Program-made: the position numbers and the translations under genes | Notes under the pieces: generated by a model | The model's database searches: none | What the model was told of the DNA's origin: nothing | What the model saw: the letters and a program-made list of their open reading frames with translations, nothing else | Shown: piece after piece, positions 20,816 through 29,043 of the stretch | Layout: the number at the start of each line of letters is the position of its first letter | How positions within the stretch are numbered: the stretch's first letter is position 1 | NCBI RefSeq assembly: GCF_003234175.2 | Contig: NZ_CP126257.1 | Span: forward strand, 1 to 64,000 | From: Curtobacterium sp. MCSS17_007 | GTDB lineage: Bacteria > Actinomycetota > Actinomycetes > Actinomycetales > Microbacteriaceae | Length of the DNA stretch: 64,000 nt | Reading direction: 5' to 3'

Positions 20816-22260
20816 CGGGAGCGCTCCTTCCTGGTCGTCGCACCGCGTCCGGAACGGCCACGGGCGGTGGGCACCGCGCCCTGCTGGACGCGCTGTTCCG
20901 CGGGGATCGAATCGGTCAGTCGCAGCAGCATCGCCGCGATGATCCAGTTCGCGATGAGCGACGAACCACCGGCGGCCATGAACGGTGTGGTCAGACCCGT
21001 CACGGGGATGATCCGGGTGATGCCGCCGACGACCACGAAGACCTGCAGCGCGATGATGAAGCCGAAGCCGACGCCGAGCAGCTTGCCGAAGTCGTCCTGC
21101 GCCATGAACGCGACGCGCAGACCACGCGACGCCAGGACGATGAAGAGCGCCAGGATCGCGAAGACACCGATGAGCCCGAGCTCCTCGCCCAGCGACGCGA
21201 CGATGTAGTCGGCGTTCGCGACCGGGGTGATGTAAGGGCGTCCCTGGCCGAGGCCGGTACCCGTGATGCCGCCGTTCGCGAACCCGAAGAGACCCTGCAC
21301 GAGCTGGTAGCTGCCCTGCGTCTGGCGGTCGAAGATCTCCTGGTTGAACGGGTCGAGCCACTGCTCGAAGCGTCCGCGGACGTAGACGAGGACGGACTGG
21401 GCGACCAGCGCACCGCCGATGAACAGCCCGAGACCGATGACGACCCAGCCGAGCCGGGCGGTCGCCACGTAGATCATCACGAGGAACAGACCGAAGTACA
21501 GCAGCGCGGTGCCGAGGTCCCGCTGGAACACCAGGACCGCCATCGCCGACGCCCACATCACCAGGATCGGACCGAGGTCGCGGGCCCGCGGGAACGTCAT
21601 GCCCGCGAACTTCCTGCCGACGATCGACAGCGAGTCCCGGGCGGTGACGAGGTACCCGGCGAAGAAGAGTGCCATGGTGATCTTCGCGAGCTCGCCGGGC
21701 TGGAACGAGAACGGACCGATGCGGATCCAGACCCGGGCGCCGCCGACGTTCGCCCCGATGCCGGGGAGCATCGGCAGGAGCAGCAGCGCGATCGTCGCGG
21801 CCATGAAGATGTAGCGGTAGCGCTGCAGGAACCGGTGGTTGCGGACCGCGATCAGCGTGATCGTCGCCAGGACCATGGCGAGCATCGTCCAGACGATCTG
21901 CTTCACGCCGATGGCGTCCCAGCCGGTGAGCCCGTTGTGGACGTCGATGCGGTAGATCTCCGCGATGCCGATGCCGTTGAGCACGAGGGCGATCGGCAGG
22001 ATGAACGGATCGGCGTGCTTCGCGACGACGCGGAGCACGACGTGCATGACCAGCGCGAGCCCGAGGATCCCACCGCCGACCCAGAGCACGCCGGTGTCGA
22101 AGATGCGCCCCTTGGTACCGAGCTGCACGAGCACCATGGCGCCGGCGCAGATGCCGCAGGCGATGACGAGCAGCACGAGCTCGAGGTTCCGGGCGCGCGC
22201 GGGCTCACGCAGCTTGATCGTGATCGCCTGCGTGAAGGACTGCGCGGTCGCGGTGCTCAT
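20812..22260 (-). CDS. rodA: RodA/FtsW/SpoVE-family peptidoglycan glycosyltransferase
   Basis: SEDS polymerase with about ten transmembrane helices over 482 residues. The family loop with GGARVWIRIGPFSFQPGE and the late WIGIAGTGLG-like stretch (GGITGTGLGQGRPY) are visible. It works with PbpA as the glycan-polymerising partner. The start codon shares one base with the pstP stop (TGATG) and its stop overlaps the pbpA start. Confidence 0.95.
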   Translation of the reverse strand: MSTATAQSFTQAITIKLREPARARNLELVLLVIACGICAGAMVLVQLGTKGRIFDTGVLWVGGGILGLALVMHVVLRVVAKHADPFILPIALVLNGIGIAEIYRIDVHNGLTGWDAIGVKQIVWTMLAMVLATITLIAVRNHRFLQRYRYIFMAATIALLLLPMLPGIGANVGGARVWIRIGPFSFQPGELAKITMALFFAGYLVTARDSLSIVGRKFAGMTFPRARDLGPILVMWASAMAVLVFQRDLGTALLYFGLFLVMIYVATARLGWVVIGLGLFIGGALVAQSVLVYVRGRFEQWLDPFNQEIFDRQTQGSYQLVQGLFGFANGGITGTGLGQGRPYITPVANADYIVASLGEELGLIGVFAILALFIVLASRGLRVAFMAQDDFGKLLGVGFGFIIALQVFVVVGGITRIIPVTGLTTPFMAAGGSSLIANWIIAAMLLRLTDSIPAEQRVQQGAVPTARGRSGRGATTRKERSR

Positions 22261-23624
22261 CAGCGGTTCTCCGGACTGGCGGACGGCGAGGCGCTGTCCG
22301 ACGGCGGTGCCGAGCGGGACGGTGACGGTGAGGACGACGACGCGCCGTCACCGCCGGTGCCCGCCTGGTCCTGGCCGGTCTCGGCGGCCTTGCGGAGGCG
22401 GTCGACGATGTCGCGCGCGTCCGAGAGCGAGGTCGCGTTGATGGTCGACCGCACGTTCTCGCGCGTGTAGTCGGGGAGCGACGACACCGTGATGTCGGTG
22501 TCCTCGTACACGTCGGACAGGGCGATCGGGCCGATCGACTGCTGGACGCCCTGGTAGATCGCCACCGTGCCGCGGTCGACCCCGACGTAGTAGTGCGCCT
22601 GGGTGATCCGCCAGCCGAGGAACACCGCACCGACGAGCGCGGCGACGGCGACCACGAGCGCGACGGACCACGCGACGCGACGCCGGATGCGCCGGCGACG
22701 GTCCTCGGCGATGAGTTCGGCGAAGTACTGGTCCGACTCGGGTTCGAAGTGCGAGTCCTCGGGTGCGGTGGTGACCTTGAGGGGGTGGAGGAGGATCGTG
22801 GGGAGGCGGATCGGCTTGCGACCGGTCGACGCCTCGAACGTGAGCGGTGCCGCCGCGGAGCCGACGGTCGTCGCCGCGTCGTCGTCGTCCTCGGGCTCGG
22901 TGTCCGTGACGTCCATCACGACGACCGTCACGTTGTCCGGCGCACCGTGGTCGAGGGTCTCCTTGACCAAGCGCTGCGTGACCTGGTTGGCGTCCATGTT
23001 CGACGCGAGGGCGTGGCGGATCCGTTCCTCGGCCAGGTACGACGACAGGCCGTCGGAGCAGAGCAGCCAGCGGTCGCCGGTCTGGATGTCCATGACGGCG
23101 GTGTCGACCTCGGGCGCGGCGTCGACGTCGCCGAGCACGCGCATGAGCACGGACCGGCGCGGGTGGACGGCGGCTTCTTCCGGGGTGATCCGCCCGCTGT
23201 CGACCAGGCGCTGCACGAAGGTGTGGTCCGAGGTGATCTGCTGGAGTTCGCCGTCGCGCATCCGGTAGATCCGGGAGTCGCCGATGTGGGCGATGGCGAT
23301 CTGCTCGCCGACCCGGATCAGCGCGGACACCGTGGTGCCCATGCCGGTGAGCTCCTGGTGTTCGAAGACCGTCTCGGTGATGAGCTGGTTCGCGGCGATG
23401 AGCGCGGACTGCAGGGCGAACTCCGCGTCGTGTGCCGAGGGGAACTCCCGGTCGACCTCGCGGATCCGGCGGATGGCGATGGCCGAGGCGACGTCGCCGC
23501 CGGCGTGTCCGCCCATGCCGTCCGCCACCGCGAACAGGTGCGTGCCGGCGTAGCCGGAGTCCTGGTTGTTGGCGCGGATGCGCCCCACGTGGGACACAGC
23601 GGCGCTCAGCGTGCGAGCCGTCAT
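22260..23624 (-). CDS. pstP: PP2C-family Ser/Thr phosphatase PstP
   Basis: Reverses phosphorylation by PknA and PknB. 454 residues: PP2C domain about 1-240 with metal-binding motifs RANNQDSGYAG, ADGMGGHAGGD, GDSRIY, CSDGLS and GAPDNVTV. A transmembrane helix lies near 345-367, followed by an extracellular domain and a Ser/Pro-rich tail of about 50 residues. Seven bases separate it from fhaB. Confidence 0.95.
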   Translation of the reverse strand: MTARTLSAAVSHVGRIRANNQDSGYAGTHLFAVADGMGGHAGGDVASAIAIRRIREVDREFPSAHDAEFALQSALIAANQLITETVFEHQELTGMGTTVSALIRVGEQIAIAHIGDSRIYRMRDGELQQITSDHTFVQRLVDSGRITPEEAAVHPRRSVLMRVLGDVDAAPEVDTAVMDIQTGDRWLLCSDGLSSYLAEERIRHALASNMDANQVTQRLVKETLDHGAPDNVTVVVMDVTDTEPEDDDDAATTVGSAAAPLTFEASTGRKPIRLPTILLHPLKVTTAPEDSHFEPESDQYFAELIAEDRRRRIRRRVAWSVALVVAVAALVGAVFLGWRITQAHYYVGVDRGTVAIYQGVQQSIGPIALSDVYEDTDITVSSLPDYTRENVRSTINATSLSDARDIVDRLRKAAETGQDQAGTGGDGASSSSPSPSRSAPPSDSASPSASPENR

Positions 23625-23631
23625 GTCCCGG

Positions 23632-24189
23632 TTACCGCCGCAGCTCGAACGTCGTCGTCCCGATCGTGATCGGCGTCCGCTCCGCGACGGTCACGGGGGC
23701 GGTCACCTTCTGACCGTCGACGAACGTGCCGTTCGTGGACTCGAGGTCGGACAGGACCCAGCCCTCGGCGCGGAGGTCGAGGCGGGCGTGGTTGGTCGAG
23801 GTGTAGTCGTCGCGGATGACGACGTTCGACTCGCTGGAGCGTCCGATCGTGATCGGGCCGCCCCCGAGGGGCATCTCCAGGCCCTCGCGCGACCCCTCGG
23901 TGATGACGAGCCGGGTCGGGACACCGGTGGCCGCGGTGGGCTGCTGCCCGCCGCTCGGTCGGCCGATGAGCTCGGTGGAGGCGCCTGCCGCCGCGGGTGC
24001 CACCGCGGCGTTCGCGGGCACGGCGGGGGTCGTCGGACCGGACGCGCCGGCCTTCGGGTCGGTCGGGATGGTGCGGACGCGCTGGCCGAACAGGTCGCTC
24101 CGCAGGGCGAAGACGATCACGAACACGAACAGCCACAGCACCGCGAGGAAGGCGAAGCGCAGGACGAGCAGGGTCAGTCCCGTGGTCAT
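23632..24189 (-). CDS. fhaB: FHA-domain membrane protein FhaB/FipA
   Basis: 185 residues: one N-terminal transmembrane helix (about 5-28), a Pro/Ala-rich linker, then an FHA phosphothreonine-binding domain (about 95-185) with GRSSESNVVI, SNxHA-like TNHARL and STNGTFVDG motifs. In mycobacteria the homologue links FtsZ and FtsQ in a PknA-dependent way. The ATG overlaps the fhaA stop (ATGA). Confidence 0.93.
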   Translation of the reverse strand: MTTGLTLLVLRFAFLAVLWLFVFVIVFALRSDLFGQRVRTIPTDPKAGASGPTTPAVPANAAVAPAAAGASTELIGRPSGGQQPTAATGVPTRLVITEGSREGLEMPLGGGPITIGRSSESNVVIRDDYTSTNHARLDLRAEGWVLSDLESTNGTFVDGQKVTAPVTVAERTPITIGTTTFELRR

Positions 24190-24866
24190 CGAGCACCTCC
24201 GTCGCTCTCGGGGATCACCCGGAACACCATACGGGTACGACCGATCTCGATGGTGGAGTCGGGCTCGACGATGGCCTGCTGGAAGCGCTCGCCGTTCAAC
24301 TTCGAGCCGTTCGTGGAGCCGAGGTCGTTCGCCTGGGCATGCTTGCCGTCCCAGATCAGCTCGACGTGCTTGCGGCTCGTGCCGGTGTCGGCGACGGTGA
24401 TGTCGGCGTCCGTGCCCCGACCGATCACGGTGCGCCCACGGTGCAGCCGGTGTCGCTGCGAGCCGATGTCGAGCACGGCCACCCAGGCGACGTCGCGCTG
24501 GACGGTGGACGAGTCGATCTCCAGGATCCCGGTGGACAGCGTGCCGTCCTGCTGCAGGGTGATCGAGACCGGACCCGAGAACGAGTAGTTCTGCGCGACC
24601 GCGTGCTGCTGGACCATCTGGGACAGCTCGTCGATGAGCGGTCGGCCGATGTCGCTCATGCGTGAGTGGTCCGGCGGGGCGAGCCGCACCGTGAACTCGT
24701 TCGGCACGAGGATCCGCTCGCGGGAGACGACGGCGGCCTTGGTGTCGAGCTCCCGCCGCAGGGCGCTGGAGATCTCGACGGGCTGCACGCCGGAGCGGAA
24801 GGTCTTCGCGAACGCGCCGTTGACGGCGCGCTCCAACCCTCGCTCGAAGCTGTCCAAGAGGCCCAT
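24186..24866 (-). CDS. fhaA: FHA-domain protein FhaA with N-terminal DUF3662
   Basis: 226 residues. The N-terminal DUF3662 region (about 1-115) starts MGLLDSFERGLERAVNGAF, and a C-terminal FHA domain (about 140-226) has GRGTDADITV, SRKHVEL and STNGSKLNG. I start at the ATG at 24866 with GGAG upstream; the ATG at 24896 would add 10 arginine-rich residues. This is shorter than M. tuberculosis FhaA because the long linker is missing. It binds phosphorylated partners in cell-wall synthesis and leads the seven-gene operon. Confidence 0.93.
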   Translation of the reverse strand: MGLLDSFERGLERAVNGAFAKTFRSGVQPVEISSALRRELDTKAAVVSRERILVPNEFTVRLAPPDHSRMSDIGRPLIDELSQMVQQHAVAQNYSFSGPVSITLQQDGTLSTGILEIDSSTVQRDVAWVAVLDIGSQRHRLHRGRTVIGRGTDADITVADTGTSRKHVELIWDGKHAQANDLGSTNGSKLNGERFQQAIVEPDSTIEIGRTRMVFRVIPESDGGAR

Positions 24867-24976
24867 GTGTCTCCGTGTTCGTCGGTCAGGGACCACTGCA
24901 TGGTAGTGGGTGGCGCTCCTGCCCGTCTGTGCGTGGTCACGGAGCCCCTTCGATGCGTGCTAGTGTTGCCGGGCTG

Positions 24977-25060
24977 GCGCGAGTGGCGGAATTGGTAGAC
25001 GCGCACGGTTCAGGTCCGTGTGCTGGAAACGGCGTGGGGGTTCAAGTCCCCCCTCGCGCA
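24977..25060 (+). tRNA. leuT: tRNA-Leu (CAG anticodon)
   Basis: Class II tRNA with a long variable arm. The acceptor GCGCGAG pairs with CTCGCGC, the anticodon loop is TTCAGGT (anticodon CAG), and the T arm has GTTCAAGTC. CCA is encoded at 25061-25063. It is divergent from fhaA, and TAGTGT at about 24961 is a candidate -10. Confidence 0.97.
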
Positions 25061-25070
25061 CCAGGAGAGA

Positions 25071-25104
25071 GAGAAGGCCTCCGGAGGAATCCGGGGGCCT
25101 TCTC
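25071..25104 (+). terminator. Terminator of tRNA-Leu
   Basis: 14-base arms (25071-25084 and 25091-25104, GAGAAGGCC...) with one mismatch and a 6-base loop, starting 8 bases after the CCA end. Confidence 0.8.
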
Positions 25105-25156
25105 GCGTTCCGGCCGCCGTCGTGCGCCGGCCCCGTGGGCCCGGCCCCGTCGCGCC

Positions 25157-25200
25157 GGCCGGGAGGCACGGATCACCGCCGCCACGAGCCTCCCGTCCGT
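25157..25200. repeat. Dispersed palindrome copy 2 (degenerate)
   Basis: Left arm CCGGGAGGCACGG and right arm GCCTCCCGTCCGT keep the outer consensus, but the GGTGCC core has decayed. It lies between the tRNA-Leu terminator and the 3' end of the convergent YdcF-like gene. Confidence 0.6.
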
Positions 25201-25219
25201 CCCGGAGCGGCTCGACGCG

Positions 25220-26311
25220 TCAGGGGACCAGGTCGGTGAGCTGACCGACGACGACGGCCGCCGCCAGCACCACGAAGGGTCCGAGGGCGACCACGGTGAC
25301 CCAGCGGTGCTCGACCAGCAGCGCGACGAACTCGCGGAGGAACGCGCTCGGCACGTAGTAGCGCGCGGTCCGTGCGCCGACGACCTGGGCGTCGACGCCG
25401 AGACGTCGGGCGAGCGACGCCGTCCGGAGCACGTGGTAGTCGCTCGTCACCAGGAGCAGGGGCCCCGGCCGGCCCGCTCCCCGCAGGAGCACGGCGGACC
25501 GCTCGATGTTCTCCCGCGTGGTGGTCGATCGGTCCTCCAGCAGCAGTGCCTCCGCCGGCACGCCCTGGGTGCGGAGGTACTCGCCCATCGCATCCGCCTC
25601 GGACCGGGCCTCGTCCCCGCCCTGTCCGCCGGAGGGGACGAGCAACGGGCGGTTGCCGCGCGCGGTCTCGGTCCGCCAGACCCGGAGCGCTCGGTCGAGC
25701 CGGCCGCGCAGCAGCGGTGTCACGGTGCCGTCCGGTCGGAGCCCGGCACCGTGCACGACCACCGCCGTCGGCACGACTCCGTGCCGCATCCGCCCGTAGA
25801 CGACGGAGTAGACGGCGAAGGAAACGAACGCCGCGCTGGCGTACGCGGACACGAGGGCGACGAGCGCGGCTACGGTCACCCCGACGGTGCCGAACCAGAC
25901 GACGACCAGGACGGCGAGGACCGGCAGCGCGAAGACCAGCACCCCGGCGATCAGCGAGAGCTGGTTGCCGAGGCTCCTGCCCTCCTTGCGGAGCATCGTG
26001 ACACCGTTCGCGACGAGGGCGACACCGAACACCACGACGCTGACCGGCAGGGCGAGCATCAGCAGCGCGAGCAGGGCGAGTGCCACGGGGGAGCGGTCCG
26101 CTGCGACGGAGAGCGCACCGAGGACGCCGAACACGACCGCCGCGGTCAGGAAGACGCCGTTGCGGAGCAGACGCGGGTCGCGACGGCGTGACACGGCGAA
26201 GGAGACGGCGAAGACAGCGGCGACGGCGACGAGGAACACGGTCGGAGCGTACCGGTGGGTCTCGCGGGGGCGAGCACCACCGTCCGCCGGGCCCCGCGCA
26301 GGGGCGAGCAT
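25220..26311 (-). CDS. YdcF/SanA-like (DUF218) membrane protein
   Basis: 363 residues with about four N-terminal transmembrane helices, a cytosol-to-outside DUF218 domain (about 185-330) and one more helix at the C-terminus. The domain shows VVVHGAGLRPDG, GGQGGDEARSEADAM, ENIERS and VTSDYHVLRT motifs typical of the YdcF/ElyC/SanA family, members of which influence envelope and lipid-carrier metabolism. The substrate is unknown. The start at 26311 is uncertain; internal GTG codons near residue 25 are possible. Its promoter overlaps that of the divergent remnant at 26336. Confidence 0.8.
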   Translation of the reverse strand: MLAPARGPADGGARPRETHRYAPTVFLVAVAAVFAVSFAVSRRRDPRLLRNGVFLTAAVVFGVLGALSVAADRSPVALALLALLMLALPVSVVVFGVALVANGVTMLRKEGRSLGNQLSLIAGVLVFALPVLAVLVVVWFGTVGVTVAALVALVSAYASAAFVSFAVYSVVYGRMRHGVVPTAVVVHGAGLRPDGTVTPLLRGRLDRALRVWRTETARGNRPLLVPSGGQGGDEARSEADAMGEYLRTQGVPAEALLLEDRSTTTRENIERSAVLLRGAGRPGPLLLVTSDYHVLRTASLARRLGVDAQVVGARTARYYVPSAFLREFVALLVEHRWVTVVALGPFVVLAAAVVVGQLTDLVP

Positions 26312-26322
26312 CCTGCACTCTC

Positions 26323-26328
26323 TAGGAT
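26323..26328 (+). promoter_or_regulatory. Leaderless-type -10 box before a broken gene
   Basis: TAGGAT is followed by 7 bases and the ATG at 26336. The promoter looks intact although the gene after it is not. Confidence 0.45.
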
Positions 26329-26335
26329 CGAGCGC

Positions 26336-26591
26336 ATGACGAGCACGATGCCGGGCTTCGGCTCCGCCCGGATCACCCAGATCGGCTTGCGCGACCGCGT
26401 GTACGACCGAACGTCATCTGGCTGACCGGCCCGCGTTCGCAGGGTCGCGGGTGCTCTACGGCGGCAGTGCCGGGCCCGGCCTGCTCGCCCGCGGGGCGGG
26501 ACGCATCGGCGGACTGTTCCTCGGGCGCTTCGCGCACGACCCGGCGGCGGTCGGTGCGGTGCTCGACGAGGCGGCGGCACTGACCGTGTGA
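26336..26591 (+). pseudogene. Remnant of a triose-phosphate-isomerase-like gene
   Basis: From the ATG at 26336 a 29-codon frame ends at TGA 26423-26425. From about 26415 a second frame (+1) reads to TGA 26589-26591 and encodes VLYGGSAGPGLLARGAG followed by GGLFLGRFAHDP. This resembles the phosphate-binding C-terminus of TIM-family sugar isomerases (YGGS and GLFLGR). The ~200 residues expected in between are missing, so a large internal deletion plus frameshift is the simplest explanation. The N-terminal fragment is not recognisable. Reading it as TIM-like rests on these short motifs. Confidence 0.6.
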
Positions 26592-26604
26592 CCGGGACCG
26601 CTCG

Positions 26605-27276
26605 TCAGACCTCCCGCGCGCCCGCCAGTCCGTGGTCGTGCGCGTAGACCACGAGCTGCACCCGGTCGCGGAGTGCGAGCTTGCCGAGGATGCTCGAGAT
26701 CTGCGTCTTCACCGTCGACTCGGTGACGAACTCCTTCGCCGCGATCTCGGCGTTCGACAGGCCGCGAGACGCCCACCCGAAGACGATGCGCTCCCGGTCC
26801 GTCAGGGTCTGGAAGGCCTCCGGCTGCGGGGCCGGTGCCCGCTGCACGTCGGCGCCGAACAGCTGCGACAGGTCGTTCGGCGCGATCACCGAGCTGCCCT
26901 CGTGCACGGCCCGCACGGCGGCGAACAGGAACGGCGGCGTGGTGTCCTTGAGCAGGAACCCGCTCGCGCCGAGCCGGATCGCGGTGGCCGCGGCGGGGTC
27001 GAGGCCGAACGTCGTGAGCACCACGACGCGGGGGAGCGGCCCCGGGAACGCGCCGGAGAACAGCTGCCGCACGGTCTCGACGCCGTCCGTCCCCGCCATG
27101 CGCATGTCGAGCAGCACGACGTCCGGACGGAGTTCGCGGATTCGGTCCAGGGCTTCGGCGCCGTCGGACGCCTCGCCGACGACCTCCATGTCGGGCTGGG
27201 CGTCGAGCACGACGCGCAACCCCGCACGGAACAGGGCTTGGTCGTCGGTCAGCAGGATGCGGATCGGGTCGGTCAC
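26605..27276 (-). CDS. NarL/FixJ-family response regulator
   Basis: 223 residues from GTG 27276, which overlaps the kinase stop (GTGA). The receiver domain is about 5-122 with phospho-acceptor Asp57 (VVLLDMRM), the switch Thr in VVVLTTF and Lys in LLKD. A LuxR-type helix-turn-helix at about 155-218 has LTDRERIVFGWASRGLSNAEIA. It pairs with the histidine kinase directly upstream. The signal and target genes are unknown. Confidence 0.93.
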   Translation of the reverse strand: MTDPIRILLTDDQALFRAGLRVVLDAQPDMEVVGEASDGAEALDRIRELRPDVVLLDMRMAGTDGVETVRQLFSGAFPGPLPRVVVLTTFGLDPAAATAIRLGASGFLLKDTTPPFLFAAVRAVHEGSSVIAPNDLSQLFGADVQRAPAPQPEAFQTLTDRERIVFGWASRGLSNAEIAAKEFVTESTVKTQISSILGKLALRDRVQLVVYAHDHGLAGAREV

Positions 27277-28556
27277 CGGGTCGTCCCCCCTCGGACGTCG
27301 AACGGGATGCGGGCGCGCGCGGAGAACACGGCGTCCAGCACGGCGGCGTCGAACGAGCCGCCGATGGTGGTCAGTCGGGTCTGCATGCCGGTGAGGCCAC
27401 GGCCGGAACCCCGGGTCGACGCAACGGTCGGGTGCTCGCCCGTGGCGACGGCGAGTTCCTCGAGGCCGAGTTCGCCGCCCACGGGGAGCGCACTCGTCGG
27501 GACGCCGTTCTCGACCTCGAGGACGAGGTCCGCCGACCGCCAGGTCTCGCGGACCTCGACGGCACCGCCGGGCACCCCGTGGCGCAGCGCGTTCGTGAGC
27601 ATCTCCTGCAGGACCCGTCGAGCGGCCGTGCCGTGCACCGCACCGAGCGGCCGCGCGGTCCCACGGACGGCGTGCTCGACGTCGACCCCCGCCTCGCGGA
27701 TGCCGCGGACGATCTCCTCGAACGACGTCGGGTCGGTCGCGGCGTCGGAGCCGTCGATGTGCCCGAGCACCTGGCGGACCTCGACGAGGGAGCTGCGCGC
27801 GGTGCTCGCGATGGTGGCGCTGACCTCGCGGATGCGTGCCTCGTCGTCGAGGAACGGCACCGAGTCGGCCTGGGCGATGATCACGGCGAGCGAGTGGCCG
27901 ACGACGTCGTGCACGTCGCGGGCGATGTCGGCGCGGATGCGTTCGGCCTCGGCCTCGTCCACCGCACGCGTGGCGACGGCCTCGGCCCGGTTGGCCACGG
28001 CCTCGGCGCGACTGGCGGCTGCCTCGGCGTCGGCACGGCGCCGGGCCTCGGCGTTCTGCGACCGGACGGCACGACCGGCGAGACCCGCCGCCCACACCGA
28101 GAGCAGCACGAGGGCCGGTGCCGCAAGGACGAGGGCGACCTGGTCGCTCGGACCGTTCAGCAGCAGTGCGTAGCGGTAACCGGTGGTGGAGAGGTACATG
28201 GATGCACTCGCTCCGGCCACCACGGCGAGCAGTCCGGCGAGGACGGCCTCGGTCCGGGTCCCGACGACGGCGACCGTCCCGATCACCACGGCGATGGCGA
28301 GGTCGACGAGCGACGGACGCTCGCCACCGGTGACCTGCACGGCGCCGAGCGCGACCGTCACGACCATGGCACCGCTCGGCGTGAGCCGGCGCAGGGCGAT
28401 CGCGACGCAGGCGGTGACGACCGCGAAGGGGCTGGCGTGCTCGAGTTCGAGGTCGATCGGCGCGCTGAAGACCAGCGCGGCGATCCCCGCCCAGACGGCG
28501 TCGACGACGATCGACCGGGTCCGCAGCGGCCGGAGGAACGTGCGCCGGTCCGTCAC
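27273..28556 (-). CDS. HisKA_3-type sensor histidine kinase
   Basis: 427 residues from GTG 28556. About five or six N-terminal membrane helices lie within 15-160 with almost no extracellular domain, so it probably senses the membrane or membrane-soluble signals. An Ala/Arg/Glu coiled coil (about 165-205) with a repeated RAEAVA unit leads to the phospho-acceptor His216 (ARDVHDVVGHSL). The GHKL ATPase region has NALRHG, GLGL-like and GRGLTGM motifs. It forms an operon with the NarL-type regulator. Confidence 0.92.
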   Translation of the reverse strand: MTDRRTFLRPLRTRSIVVDAVWAGIAALVFSAPIDLELEHASPFAVVTACVAIALRRLTPSGAMVVTVALGAVQVTGGERPSLVDLAIAVVIGTVAVVGTRTEAVLAGLLAVVAGASASMYLSTTGYRYALLLNGPSDQVALVLAAPALVLLSVWAAGLAGRAVRSQNAEARRRADAEAAASRAEAVANRAEAVATRAVDEAEAERIRADIARDVHDVVGHSLAVIIAQADSVPFLDDEARIREVSATIASTARSSLVEVRQVLGHIDGSDAATDPTSFEEIVRGIREAGVDVEHAVRGTARPLGAVHGTAARRVLQEMLTNALRHGVPGGAVEVRETWRSADLVLEVENGVPTSALPVGGELGLEELAVATGEHPTVASTRGSGRGLTGMQTRLTTIGGSFDAAVLDAVFSARARIPFDVRGGTTR

Positions 28557-28650
28557 GGCTCGATCTTCGCACGGCCCCGTCGACCGGTGGCGGGTGGTGG
28601 CCCTGCCCGCCTGCGCTGCCGGCGCCGCACCGCTGGTCGGAGGTCGTCCG

Positions 28651-28752
28651 TCACGGGACGGGCGACATCGCGACGAGTGCCGCGGCGGTGACCGCGACGA
28701 TCGCGGCGCAGGTGGCGAGGGTGGCGATCACGTGCTTGGTCGAACTCTCCAT
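28651..28752 (-). CDS. 33-residue single-helix membrane peptide (hypothetical)
   Basis: Starts at ATG 28752 and encodes MESSTKHVIATLATCAA followed by a hydrophobic stretch to the C-terminus, giving one transmembrane helix. It is upstream of the histidine kinase on the same strand with a 94-base gap. The ribosome-binding site is weak (GGTGG). Small membrane peptides can modulate sensor kinases, but nothing here proves this. Confidence 0.45.
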   Translation of the reverse strand: MESSTKHVIATLATCAAIVAVTAAALVAMSPVP

Positions 28753-29043
28753 GCCACCGAGCCTGGCGCGCGGGTCGGTACCGGGGCATCGGGCGGAGGG
28801 ACGAAGGGGGTCGTCCTGCAGGACGAAGCGACGGCGGGCCGGATCGATCGTCCGCTGCCCGGGCACCCGGGTGTGCGATCGACACCGACACCGTCCGCGT
28901 GCACCCCGCCTGCGCGATCCGGACACGGCGACCGCGCGATCCGTCCACACCGGACGGGCACCCAGAGCCGGAGGCCGACCGTGGGCTCCGACGACCGGGC
29001 CGCCCGCGTGCGGCCCGACCGAACCGCGAGGACAGGGAGTCAC
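28753..29043. other. 291-base regulatory gap upstream of the SDR-catalase operon
   Basis: No gene is supported. A perfect 16-base palindrome, TCGTCCTGCAGGACGA, is at 28811-28826. An AGGGAG at about 29033-29040 serves as ribosome-binding site for the SDR gene. Confidence 0.5.

Noticed and set aside
26605..28572. 655-residue minus-strand frame that would fuse the kinase region to the response regulator
   Set aside because: Only the last 223 residues make a recognisable regulator; the upstream part is the wrong frame of the kinase, whose true frame ends in a GTGA overlap.
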